Assembly (NCBI GenBank): GCA_963743595.1
Contig: CAVURW010000038.1
Coordinates: 1-64,000, forward strand
Source: CAVURW01 sp963743595
GTDB taxonomy: Bacteria > Verrucomicrobiota > Verrucomicrobiia > Methylacidiphilales > UBA1321
Direction: 5' to 3'
Length of the DNA: 64,000 nucleotides
Each line of letters begins with the position of its first letter. Position 1 is the stretch's first letter. Below, piece after piece: positions 50,724-59,628 of this stretch. The position numbers were made by a program, and so were the translations under genes. A model generated the notes under the pieces. That model saw nothing but the letters and a program-made list of their open reading frames with translations, did no database searches and was not told the origin of the DNA.

Positions 50724-52949
50724 TTAGAAGGACATCTTCACGCCACCAGTGATGGAGTGTTGAATGTAGGTGCTTTGGCCGACTTGTACGTCGTAATTCA
50801 CGAACATCCCGATTGGGATTCTTTGGAAGCCCGTGTAGATGGAATTCAGCCCCAGCCCGACCAGGGCGTAATCACGCTCCGGATCGAGAGTGGTCACATT
50901 AAACGAGCCGAACGCAGGTGCTCCGGACAAGCTGGTAGCCACTCCGCGTGAATCATCCAGGCACTCGTGGTACCACGCGGCACGGAACTCGGGAATCCAC
51001 TTTAAATCGGCACCCGTGGTGAACGTCCCGTCGACTTTACCACCCAGATGGGTCCGAAGCGAATCGATATCCTGGCTGGCCACTGAGGTGGCAAAGATTC
51101 CGCCGCCGCTCTCTGTGTAGCCGTCTACGCCCAGGTGAGTGTACTGAAGACCAAATTCCGGCGTGGCCGTAAAATTCTGCCCGAGATTGAAGGTGTACCC
51201 CGTGGTCGCCTGCGTCATGAACGAGTAACCATTCGGGTCACTCGTCGCGGTTCCACCAAAGGTCGCCCGACGATCCGTGTACTGGCTCGGTCCACCCGCA
51301 ATGACGAGGTTCGCCAGCCAGGGACCGTGGTTCCAGGTGCCATACATGCCTACGATCTCAGTGTTAGCCTCGATTCGGCTGCCATCGCCGAAGTTTGCAC
51401 CATCGAGCGTCGCCCCGACGAGGAGACCTGCCTTGAAGTCGGAATTAAAGATGTAATCGACACCTGCCACGGGTGATCCGTTTACTGAACTGTAGCTTGG
51501 CGCGCCGGGCAAACCATCCTGGTTACCGAGCGTTACATTACCGGTGATCCAGGTGTCCCAAGTCTCGGTCTTCGGGGCCAGCATCGGTGCATCCGTTCCG
51601 TTCATTTGAGAGCCGGCGTACTCGACCAGCTTATCGAGCTGGCTAGTAGCGCTGTTAACCGCTGCCATGGACGATGTGCCGATCGTTGCGTTCGCCGTGC
51701 TGAAACCGCCGCTGGCACCGCTTAGGAATTCCAACTGCTCTTCTAAGTTCGATTGGAACGTGTTTTGGCTCTCCACTTCCAAACGGTTAATGCCTTGAAT
51801 TAGCGTGAAGCCAGACAATTCATCCAGTGCTGCATTTGGGTTGCCGAACGCTGCTAGGTAGAAGGGCTGAAAACCTTGTGGCAATTGGGTGTTATCGATC
51901 TTCGTGGCTAAATCGTGATATTGAGGCGCGCTAACTGCCTCCAAAGACACCGCATTCAAGTTCACGTTAAAGTTCGACCACGAGTAGGTGTAGCCCCCGA
52001 AAATGAATGACCCGCTCTTGCCCAATGCCGCCGCTTGCGCATTTGCCAACTCTGCCGGTGTACCCCCGACCAGCTTTAAATTCAAAGTACCCGTAACGCC
52101 CGTTGCGACGATTCCCGTGGAAGGAGAAATCAGTTGGGCACGGCCACTAACATTTACCGTACTCGTACCGCCAAGAATAATCGCGTCACCCGTTGCACCG
52201 GTCACTGTACCGCCGGATAAGTTTACCACCGTGTTCGCGGCGAGCGAGACGAGTCCATCCCCCGAGCCGTAGATAAGACCGGTGTTATTCACTACCGCGT
52301 TTCCTGCCGATAACTTAATGAAAATCCCATAGCCTGAATTCACCGTCGGGCTGTTATAGTGAGAGGAGCTGAATCCAGAGATAACGCCAGAGTTTGTAAT
52401 GCTAACTAATCCTGCACCGTTGGCCACGATACCGTCGGAGTAACTTCCGCTAATCGAGGTGAAGGCAGCGATCGTTCCACTGTTCACAACCGTGATCGTA
52501 GAGGATGAAGAGGCGAAGGCATAAATGCTGTTCGACTTGTAACCGGAAGCTGTAATGAAACCCGAGCTGTGATTGTTCACATATGCAGACCCACTGCTGA
52601 AACTCAACGCGGCTGGATACGATGAATTCGAACTATTCCCAATAATCCCATAGTTTTGTACGGAACCCGACCTGAGCCTAATGGTGTATTCAGTTGAGCT
52701 GGTGCTGACGCTAACCCCAGGATTCACCGTTATGGAATACGCAGAGGAACCAGTTGATTGAAAATAGACATTAGAACTGGATGAAACGGCTGTGTAGCCG
52801 CCACTACCGCTCGATAGCCACACGCCGCTTGCAGGCACCAGATTCGGGGCGGCCTGCAAGGGATGGACGATACAGGTTAACGCCAAAGCAACGAGCACGG
52901 CACGCACGGCCTTCATCATCTGCCTAGCACTGAAAATTAGTTTCTTCAT
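50724..52949 (-). CDS. Autotransporter with beta-barrel domain (741 aa), paralogue
   Basis: Same plan as the gene at 47686. The signal region is MKKLIFSARQMMKAVRAVLV; the shorter passenger (about 35-400) has repeats such as ITNSGVISGFSS and VVNSGTIAAF; a linker region includes LSGFTLIQGINRLEVESQNT; the C-terminal beta-domain (WDTWITGNVTLGNQDGLPG, MYGTWNHGPWLANLVIAGG) ends GGVKMSF. Barrel and linker are near-duplicates of the neighbour while the passengers differ in length, as expected from tandem duplication followed by passenger divergence. It is likely transcribed from the gap at 52950-53123. Confidence 0.93.
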   Translation of the reverse strand: MKKLIFSARQMMKAVRAVLVALALTCIVHPLQAAPNLVPASGVWLSSGSGGYTAVSSSSNVYFQSTGSSAYSITVNPGVSVSTSSTEYTIRLRSGSVQNYGIIGNSSNSSYPAALSFSSGSAYVNNHSSGFITASGYKSNSIYAFASSSSTITVVNSGTIAAFTSISGSYSDGIVANGAGLVSITNSGVISGFSSSHYNSPTVNSGYGIFIKLSAGNAVVNNTGLIYGSGDGLVSLAANTVVNLSGGTVTGATGDAIILGGTSTVNVSGRAQLISPSTGIVATGVTGTLNLKLVGGTPAELANAQAAALGKSGSFIFGGYTYSWSNFNVNLNAVSLEAVSAPQYHDLATKIDNTQLPQGFQPFYLAAFGNPNAALDELSGFTLIQGINRLEVESQNTFQSNLEEQLEFLSGASGGFSTANATIGTSSMAAVNSATSQLDKLVEYAGSQMNGTDAPMLAPKTETWDTWITGNVTLGNQDGLPGAPSYSSVNGSPVAGVDYIFNSDFKAGLLVGATLDGANFGDGSRIEANTEIVGMYGTWNHGPWLANLVIAGGPSQYTDRRATFGGTATSDPNGYSFMTQATTGYTFNLGQNFTATPEFGLQYTHLGVDGYTESGGGIFATSVASQDIDSLRTHLGGKVDGTFTTGADLKWIPEFRAAWYHECLDDSRGVATSLSGAPAFGSFNVTTLDPERDYALVGLGLNSIYTGFQRIPIGMFVNYDVQVGQSTYIQHSITGGVKMSF

Positions 52950-53123
52950 TCTATTGTTCCCGGAGGTAAGTGTTTGTTAGTCAGGGAGAAAAGTAAGTGA
53001 GGGCGGCGAGCAATGTCAAAGACTATTTACTCAAATATAGTTAAAAACTAACGCACGTTTACTACTGCATTTCAGCCTTTAACATTGCCTTTCCGCCACT
53101 TCTCCGGTTTTCTCTCCACTCCC

Positions 53124-54176
53124 ATGCAAGCCGAAATTCTCGCCCTCCGGAACGAAATCCTCGCAGCGATTGCCGCTGCCAGCACTTTAGACGAGCTGGA
53201 AGCCATTCGCATACGTTTCCTCTCTCGCCAAGGCTCCCTGCCTCTTCTTCTGGAGAAACTCTCGACGATCCCCAAAGAAGAGCGCCCTGCAGTTGGCAAA
53301 ATCGCTAATGAAACCCGCCAAGCCGTCCAGACCGCCTTTACGGAACGCACGGAAGCGCTCCAAGTTCAGAAGCAAGCTGCTGAATTCGATCCCACCTTGC
53401 CGGGGCGCCAGCCGGTATACGGCTCGCTTCATCCGATTCTTCGTGTTCGGGACCGTGCGCTAGCCATCTTTAAGCGACTGGGCTTTGTGCTTGCGGATGG
53501 ACCGGATATCGAGAACGAAGTCTTTAACTTCGACGCTCTAAACACGCTGCCCGATCACCCGGCCCGAAACGAGCAGGACACGTTTTACCTGGATGAGACG
53601 GGACTGGCACCAAGCGCCGGCCTCCGCGCACCGCAATTGGGCGGGCGTCGTCTGCTGCGCACGCAGACCTCTACCGTCCAGATCCGGACCATGCTGGCGC
53701 AACAACCACCCGTACGCATCGTCGCACCGGGGAGGTGTTATCGTCGGGATGAAATCGATGCCACTCATGGTATTTCGTTCTTTCAAATGGAGGGGTTGAT
53801 GGTCGATACGGACATCACTCTCGCCGACCTTAAGGGCACGCTTGAGTTCTTCTTTAGAGAGCTCCTCGGCCAAGACCTGCAATTCCGGTTTCGCCCTCAC
53901 TTCTTCCCGTTTACCGAACCGAGCTTTGAGGTCGATTGTCGTCGCCCCGGCACAAAGGTTCGCGGCAAGGAATGGCTGGAAATTTGCGGTTGCGGCATGG
54001 TTGACCCGGCTGTCTTCGAACAAGTCGGCTATGATCCCGAGCGCTACACCGGTTGGGCGTTCGGGTTCGGGATCGATCGCCTGGCGATTATGCAACACGC
54101 TGTGCCGGATCTGCGGTTGTTCAGCGAAAACGATGTGCGCTTCCTCCGCCAGCTCTCTCCGCGCCTGGACGAGTAG
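53124..54176 (+). CDS. pheS: Phenylalanine--tRNA ligase alpha subunit
   Basis: 350 aa from the ATG at 53124. N-terminal coiled coil (1-85), then class II catalytic core: HPILRVRDRALAIFKRLGF, DALNTLPDHPARNEQDTFYL, motif 2 RIVAPGRCYRRDEIDATHGI with FFQMEGLMVD, and motif 3 GWAFGFGIDRLAIMQH. It charges tRNA-Phe with PheT. pheT does not follow; a TonB/TolA-like gene does, so the two subunits are encoded apart. The stop is TAG. Confidence 0.96.
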   Translation: MQAEILALRNEILAAIAAASTLDELEAIRIRFLSRQGSLPLLLEKLSTIPKEERPAVGKIANETRQAVQTAFTERTEALQVQKQAAEFDPTLPGRQPVYGSLHPILRVRDRALAIFKRLGFVLADGPDIENEVFNFDALNTLPDHPARNEQDTFYLDETGLAPSAGLRAPQLGGRRLLRTQTSTVQIRTMLAQQPPVRIVAPGRCYRRDEIDATHGISFFQMEGLMVDTDITLADLKGTLEFFFRELLGQDLQFRFRPHFFPFTEPSFEVDCRRPGTKVRGKEWLEICGCGMVDPAVFEQVGYDPERYTGWAFGFGIDRLAIMQHAVPDLRLFSENDVRFLRQLSPRLDE

Positions 54177-54276
54177 CGTACGAAGCGTACGAATCACGCT
54201 GTCGATCAACAACTTGTAACGATTCGACCCGGTAGATACGCTTGGCTCTTGCGCCATTCTGTGCTCACATTCCGGG

Positions 54277-55332
54277 ATGCGGCCCACTCCTCAACCGCGT
54301 CCCCGCTTTTCCGGACGGCCTCGGCCTGCTCAGCGACAATCGGTTCCACGCTCAAACTACGCTCCGGAGCCGGAACCGAATCGTGACAGCTTGTGGCGCT
54401 GGGTAGCGATCGTCGCGGTTGCGCATCTCATCGCGCTCCTGATACTGGGCGTGGTCTCGCTCCTCACGCCTGCACCGCCGAAGCAAGAGTGGATCACTCT
54501 CCTGCCCAGCGGTTCACTCGTTCACGGGTCTCCGAATTCCACAAGTAATTCCGCTTCGTCCACATCGAAACCCGCTCCAGAAGCGACCCCTGTGCCGCGA
54601 CCGCACGAAACGCCGGAGCCCGTGGTGCATCACGCCGAGCACACACCGACGCCCCATCGCCACCACACGCCACCGCCTCCAATCGAGACGCCGCAACCAA
54701 CGGAATCGCCCGTAGCGACCGCTCCCCCGCTTACTCCGCCGCCTGTTGTTCAACCCACACCCACGCTGAAACCTCACCACACCCACACGCCCACGCCGCA
54801 TAAAGTCATCGTAGATCTCCATGAAGTGGTGCGGCCCGATCCTGACCCCGCAGTTTCTCCCGACCCTACGCCTTCACCTCGTCCCACGCCCACCCACACC
54901 CATCATCCTCACGTAACGCCGCCGCCCCAAGACACCCCCGATCCCACGCAGTCCACTGCAGAGATCCAGCATGAACTGGAACAGCACCTCCAACACGCTG
55001 GCGTTCAATCGGCCACGAATACGGGCGACAGCGGAATCAAAGGCGGGCAGGCGAGCGACTTCGGTGGGTTCTATGACTCGATCAAGAACCAAGTCTACGA
55101 CCAATGGCACGCGCCGGGCAGCATCGACCCTAATCTCCAGGCGATCGTCCAAATCCATGTCGAAAAAGACGGTCGCGTTCCCCGCGAGCAAGTCACCCTA
55201 GTACGCTCCTCTGGCAATCAGGCCTACGACGACTCAGCGCTCGATGCGGCGCGTAACTTGGGTCAACTAAACATGGCCTTGCCAGAAGGCTGCCCACCCG
55301 ATATCAAGATCACCTTCGATCCCATTAAATAG
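54277..55332 (+). CDS. TonB/TolA-like energy-transducing protein
   Basis: 351 aa: basic cytosolic start, one TM (WVAIVAVAHLIALLILGVVS), a long Pro/Thr/His-rich periplasmic spacer (TPTPHRHHTPPPPIETPQPT), and a TonB/TolA C-terminal domain (FYDSIKNQVYDQWHAPGSID, VQIHVEKDGRVPREQVTLVR, ALDAARNLGQLNMALPEG). It sits 3 nt before the tolB-like gene, which favours a TolA role in the Tol-Pal system. tolQ, tolR and pal are not in the window. Confidence 0.82.
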   Translation: MRPTPQPRPRFSGRPRPAQRQSVPRSNYAPEPEPNRDSLWRWVAIVAVAHLIALLILGVVSLLTPAPPKQEWITLLPSGSLVHGSPNSTSNSASSTSKPAPEATPVPRPHETPEPVVHHAEHTPTPHRHHTPPPPIETPQPTESPVATAPPLTPPPVVQPTPTLKPHHTHTPTPHKVIVDLHEVVRPDPDPAVSPDPTPSPRPTPTHTHHPHVTPPPQDTPDPTQSTAEIQHELEQHLQHAGVQSATNTGDSGIKGGQASDFGGFYDSIKNQVYDQWHAPGSIDPNLQAIVQIHVEKDGRVPREQVTLVRSSGNQAYDDSALDAARNLGQLNMALPEGCPPDIKITFDPIK

Positions 55333-55335
55333 GCC

Positions 55336-56529
55336 GTGCGCTTAAGACGTAATCCGGCATTGTTCCTTATTATTCCTGTGAAACATCACCTCCCCTCATT
55401 CGCTCTCGTTACTACCCTCACCGTTTTCTTGTTCGCTTCGGCAAGTGCGCAAATTGTCGTTAAAGTCGGTGCTCTTCCAGCCGTCTCGGTTCCGAACTTC
55501 GCCGCCGCTGGTGGAGCGGAAGCCGCCGCAATCGTTCGCGCAGACCTCAAGCACACTTCAGAAGTAGATCCTCTCGCCTCCGGCACCGCGCCCTACGCGC
55601 TCACGGCCACGGTCGCAGCCGATAGCATCACCGCCACGCTGACAAAACGAGGAGCGCCCGCGCCACTCTTCTCACAAGCATTTCCGGGCAATTACCGCGC
55701 TGCAGCTCATCTTGTCTCCGACGCAGTTGTTCAAGCGATGACGGGTCGACCCGGTTTCGCCTCGAGCAAAATCGCGTTCATAGGAACGAGCGGAAGCAAA
55801 GAACTCTACCTAGCCGATATCGATGGATTCGGCGCCCATAATGTCACCTCAGATCACGTGATCTGCTCCTGCCCCAATTTCAGCCACGATGGCCACTGGC
55901 TCGCCTACACCTCTTATAAAAGCGGTTACGCGGATGCTTACACCATCAATCTCGCCACGGGAAAGCGGACGCGGATCGCCTACTTCCCTGGGATCAACAG
56001 CGGCGCGGCGTTCTCTCCGGACGGGACACGAATCGCTCTCACGCTCAGCAAGGACGGTAACCCAGAAATTTACACGATCGCCTCGACAGGGGGCGGTCCA
56101 GTTCGAATCACGAACACACGCGGCGCCGAATCGTCTCCGTGCTATTCGCCAGCGGGTGACCGCCTGCTCTTCTCATCGGACGACCGGGGAACGCCGCAGC
56201 TCTACACCACCAGCGCACTCGGCGGACCGCTCGAGCTGGTTCACACGCTGCAATCGTTTTGCACGAAACCCGATTGGTCTCCGGACGGAACGCAAATCGC
56301 ATTCACCACACGCATCTCGGGCCAATTCCAAATCGCCGTCTACACTTTTGCCACAAGCTCCACCACGCTGGTCACCTCGTCTGGCGGTCAAGATCCCTGC
56401 TGGACGCGTGACTCCCGGCACCTGGTCTATGACTTCCACGGCCAGCTTTCCTTGCTCGATACGGTCACGAAGGTGGTTACCCCCATCCCCCTCGCCATCT
56501 CTGCGAGCGAGCCAGCAGTCAGTCCCTAA
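55336..56529 (+). CDS. tolB: TolB-like periplasmic beta-propeller protein
   Basis: 397 aa. An export signal follows a possible second GTG start at 55378 (HHLPSFALVTTLTVFLFASA). An N-terminal alpha/beta domain is followed by a propeller of WD40-like PD repeats (IAFIGTSGSKELYLADIDGF, NFSHDGHWLAYTSYKSGYAD, AFSPDGTRIALTLSKDGNPE, DWSPDGTQIAFTTRISGQF). It is a component of the Tol-Pal envelope system, partner of the TolA-like protein 3 nt upstream. Confidence 0.85.
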   Translation: MRLRRNPALFLIIPVKHHLPSFALVTTLTVFLFASASAQIVVKVGALPAVSVPNFAAAGGAEAAAIVRADLKHTSEVDPLASGTAPYALTATVAADSITATLTKRGAPAPLFSQAFPGNYRAAAHLVSDAVVQAMTGRPGFASSKIAFIGTSGSKELYLADIDGFGAHNVTSDHVICSCPNFSHDGHWLAYTSYKSGYADAYTINLATGKRTRIAYFPGINSGAAFSPDGTRIALTLSKDGNPEIYTIASTGGGPVRITNTRGAESSPCYSPAGDRLLFSSDDRGTPQLYTTSALGGPLELVHTLQSFCTKPDWSPDGTQIAFTTRISGQFQIAVYTFATSSTTLVTSSGGQDPCWTRDSRHLVYDFHGQLSLLDTVTKVVTPIPLAISASEPAVSP

Positions 56530-56677
56530 CTCTATTCGTTAGATTTTTTTCGCTCCTTAAAAGGCGCACGAATAAACGAAGTTGTCGGTTGACCGATCTC
56601 CACATCGGCTCCATGTTCCCCGAAACCAACGCCACCCCGGTGTAAGGTTTTCGGTCTATCCTCTACTAACCAATATT

Positions 56678-57823
56678 ATGCATATCGATACCCCTGAATT
56701 CCTGCCGTTTAGTCTCTCCCGGCTGTTAACGACCGTTTTCGCCATTAAAGGCGGTGAACGGGTCGCTATTCTCATCGACCTCGAAGATCCTCGCGACGTC
56801 AAGGATTTCGGATTCCTTAAAGATCCAAAATTGACTATTCAAAAGCATGCATACGAGGTCTTTTATCAAGGCCTGAAGAACAGCGGCTTGGCCGAGATGA
56901 ACTTAAAGGGTGGCGATTTCTTCGCCTACAAAATCACGGGTGGAAGCAACCTGGATTTGCCGGATCAAGCTTTCGCGCCAGACGGTAAGGAAATCAGCCT
57001 GGAAAAGGATGTCTATCCCAACTACGACTTAATTCTCTGCATTTCCACCTTCTCTGCTACGGCTCCCCTCACCGCTTTTGCCAAGAAATTCAATTTCCGT
57101 GGCGCAACGTTGCACGGTCTCAACGAGATCATTTTGAACAGCGGGCTCTCGGTCGATTACAATGAAGTGAGCAAAAAGGCTGAGAAACTCCGGCTCGGTT
57201 TGACAAAGGCCGATTGGTTCGAAGTCGATTTCCGTGTCGCTGGTAAAACCCACACATTAAGGCTCATTTGCAACGGCCAAGAAGCGCAGAAAAGTCACGG
57301 TCTCTGTCGTGGTCCGGAAGCCGATGTGGCGAATCTCCCAGCGGGAGAAGTCTATTTCGTTCCGGAAGGTGCTGAAGGCGAGTTTCCGCTCCGCTACGAA
57401 ACCGGCACGATCGCTCTGATGACCGTAACCGGCGGTCGAATCATCAATGCTGCATTGGTTCAAGGAGACCAACATGAAGTGGACGCGCACAACGCCAAAC
57501 TCAAGAGTGATCCCGTTACTGGTGAACTCGGTGAACTCGGCTTCGGCACGCAGAACTTGCCTGTCTCCGGTCGCGATATTCAAGACGAGAAAGTACTCGG
57601 CACGATGCATGTGGCCACCGGTCGCAGCGACCATCTCGGCGGACACTTGGTTCCCTCCCTCTTCCATGACGCGAAGAACGCCACTCACGATGATATACTG
57701 TTCTCGCCCGCAAAGACTCCAGAAATCACAGTGACAGAAGTCCGTATGCGTCGCGGCGATAAAACGGAAGTCGTTCTAGAACACTTCCGGCCCGCGCAGT
57801 ATCTGTTGAACTGCCTGCAATAA
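56678..57823 (+). CDS. M29-like aminopeptidase family protein
   Basis: 381 aa from the ATG at 56678; the frame is open to 56582, but that part is not protein-like. NLPAGEVYFVPEGAEGEFPL and GTMHVATGRSDHLGGHLVPS followed by THDDILFSP correspond to the metal-binding regions of M29 (aminopeptidase T) enzymes (LP.GEV...P, H.A.GRS.., .H.D...). Residues for both metals appear kept, so it may be an active cytosolic metallopeptidase. The N-terminal 200 residues are the more divergent domain. Confidence 0.7.
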   Translation: MHIDTPEFLPFSLSRLLTTVFAIKGGERVAILIDLEDPRDVKDFGFLKDPKLTIQKHAYEVFYQGLKNSGLAEMNLKGGDFFAYKITGGSNLDLPDQAFAPDGKEISLEKDVYPNYDLILCISTFSATAPLTAFAKKFNFRGATLHGLNEIILNSGLSVDYNEVSKKAEKLRLGLTKADWFEVDFRVAGKTHTLRLICNGQEAQKSHGLCRGPEADVANLPAGEVYFVPEGAEGEFPLRYETGTIALMTVTGGRIINAALVQGDQHEVDAHNAKLKSDPVTGELGELGFGTQNLPVSGRDIQDEKVLGTMHVATGRSDHLGGHLVPSLFHDAKNATHDDILFSPAKTPEITVTEVRMRRGDKTEVVLEHFRPAQYLLNCLQ

Positions 57824-57889
57824 GGTGAACGGCTCCCGATTCGGCGGAGGTCTCTTCTGATCTTCGCCGAATGGAGAATAGCAAATCGT

Positions 57890-58861
57890 ATGACCTCCGC
57901 TCCTCACGCACTTCTCGGTGCTCTTGTCGGCGATGCCGTTTCCATGCCGGTTCATTGGTATTACGACCGCGCCGCACTGGTGCGGGATTATGGCTCTATC
58001 ACCGGCTACTTGGCTCCGCGCAACCCGCACGCGGATAGCATTCTGTGGAGATCCAGCTACCAAGCGCTGAATGAGCGCGGCGAAATCCTCCACGACCAAG
58101 CGCAGTACTGGGGCGTGCGCGGTATCCATTACCACCAGTTCCTTCGCGCCGGTGAAAACACATTGAATTACCAGCTCGCCACTGAGCTCTATCGACAGGT
58201 ACGACAGGCGGGAAAATACGATCGGGATGCGTGGCTGCAATTCTACATCGATTACATGCTGACTCCGGGGAAGCATCGGGACACCTATATCGAAGAATAT
58301 CACCGTGGATTCTTCACCAACTACGCTCGCGGCAAGCAGCCCCGGTCGTGCGGAATTAAAGATGTCCACATCGGCGGATTAGTTCCGGTTCCGGCGTTGG
58401 TGGATGCGTTGTCCGGCACACATGCCGATATCCGCTCCGTGGTGCATTTGCACGTGGAACTTACCCATCAAGACGCTGAGGTACTCCGGGCTGCAGACGT
58501 CTTTACGGAAATCCTTCTCGATGTAAAAGCTGGCAAGCCGTTGCGTGAATCGATCCTGTCGCGCGCGCGTGATTGGGTCTCTACGGCGAAATTGAGTGCG
58601 TGGAATCAAGAGCCGGATTTGGTGGTGATCGGCCAGCGGCTCAGTCCGGCGTGCTACATTAAAGACGCGTTCACCGCATCGCTCTATCTCGCATGGAAAT
58701 ATGCCGATGACTTCGCCGCAGGAATTTGCGCCAATGCACAGGTCGGGGGCGACAATTGCCACCGAGCTTCGGTTGTCGGCGCACTTCTGGGTTGTGCGAA
58801 CGTTCCCGAGCCGTGGGTAAAAGGGCTGGTCACAAACCTAAATCGATACGCCGCAAGCTGA
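57890..58861 (+). CDS. ADP-ribosylglycohydrolase family protein
   Basis: 323 aa all-helical ARH/DraG-type enzyme. ALLGALVGDAVSMPVHWYYD is the N-terminal motif, and AGICANAQVGGDNCHRASVV with GALLGC (the GGDND-type metal motif, here GGDNCHR) is near the C-terminus. These enzymes remove ADP-ribose from proteins or small molecules using two Mg ions. The Cys in GGDNC is a known variant in a subset of the family; activity is unproven. Confidence 0.85.
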   Translation: MTSAPHALLGALVGDAVSMPVHWYYDRAALVRDYGSITGYLAPRNPHADSILWRSSYQALNERGEILHDQAQYWGVRGIHYHQFLRAGENTLNYQLATELYRQVRQAGKYDRDAWLQFYIDYMLTPGKHRDTYIEEYHRGFFTNYARGKQPRSCGIKDVHIGGLVPVPALVDALSGTHADIRSVVHLHVELTHQDAEVLRAADVFTEILLDVKAGKPLRESILSRARDWVSTAKLSAWNQEPDLVVIGQRLSPACYIKDAFTASLYLAWKYADDFAAGICANAQVGGDNCHRASVVGALLGCANVPEPWVKGLVTNLNRYAAS

Positions 58862-58893
58862 TGATCGACCGGTGTTGGCGCCTTGCGAATTAA

Positions 58894-59628
58894 TCACGGG
58901 CGCACCATCTGTTGACCGTCCAGCCTCTTCTCGGTTTTTGATAATTCAGCTAAAAGAGCTTTGCATTGAGCGGGGAGCACCAGGGACACCAAGGGCTGAT
59001 CATAGTCAAAAGTCACTTTAACGTGCTCGTCTTCCAGGACCACGGGCAGTTTGGAATCGAGACTCACCCAAACTTTCGTCGGCACAATGGGTATCGGAGA
59101 GGTAAGCGGTCTAAAACCTAATCCAGACTCAGACCAGAAATAGAGAAAGCAACTCTTCCCGTCCTTTTCTTCCACGGATTGAAAATGATCCTTATCAATC
59201 CAGACGAGTTGAGGAAAATCGGGATAGTTTGCGTCAATCCCCGATAACTCCGCAGAGCTAATACTAAACTCTTTTTTTCCTCTGTACTGGGTGAAAATGA
59301 TGTTTTTGAAAATCCATTTTTCGGTTTGTGACTGGTCGCTCCACAGAGTTATTTCACGCCGTAATCCTGCGTTTCTGACCACGGTGATACTTAAAATGGT
59401 GAGGGCTGGCGTAGCGGGGGTTGCGGGAGGAGAGGCTGCTTCGTCTGAGGGCTTAGCGGCGTCCGAAGTCACAGGAGAGTAATTCATTACCCACGATGTG
59501 TTCGCCCGGAGCTTGGCCAAAAATGGTTCCGTCGGAACGGGATGAGGAGAAGGCTCCTGGGCACGGGCACTATTAAGGACGAATCCTATTAGCAAGATGC
59601 TAGTCATTAACGGGTTCAAGAAATTCAT
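58894..59628 (-). CDS. Secreted protein of unknown function next to Verru_Chthon gene
   Basis: 244 aa with a signal peptide (MNFLNPLMTSILLIGFVLNS, cleaved after ARA). The body is beta-rich (LTILSITVVRNAGLRREITL, WIFKNIIFTQYRGKKEF, KVWVSLDSKLPVVLEDEHVK) without known motifs. Its start lies inside the end of the 1266-aa gene upstream (overlap of 29 nt), so expression is coupled and a joint role in the envelope is likely. Confidence 0.65.
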   Translation of the reverse strand: MNFLNPLMTSILLIGFVLNSARAQEPSPHPVPTEPFLAKLRANTSWVMNYSPVTSDAAKPSDEAASPPATPATPALTILSITVVRNAGLRREITLWSDQSQTEKWIFKNIIFTQYRGKKEFSISSAELSGIDANYPDFPQLVWIDKDHFQSVEEKDGKSCFLYFWSESGLGFRPLTSPIPIVPTKVWVSLDSKLPVVLEDEHVKVTFDYDQPLVSLVLPAQCKALLAELSKTEKRLDGQQMVRP

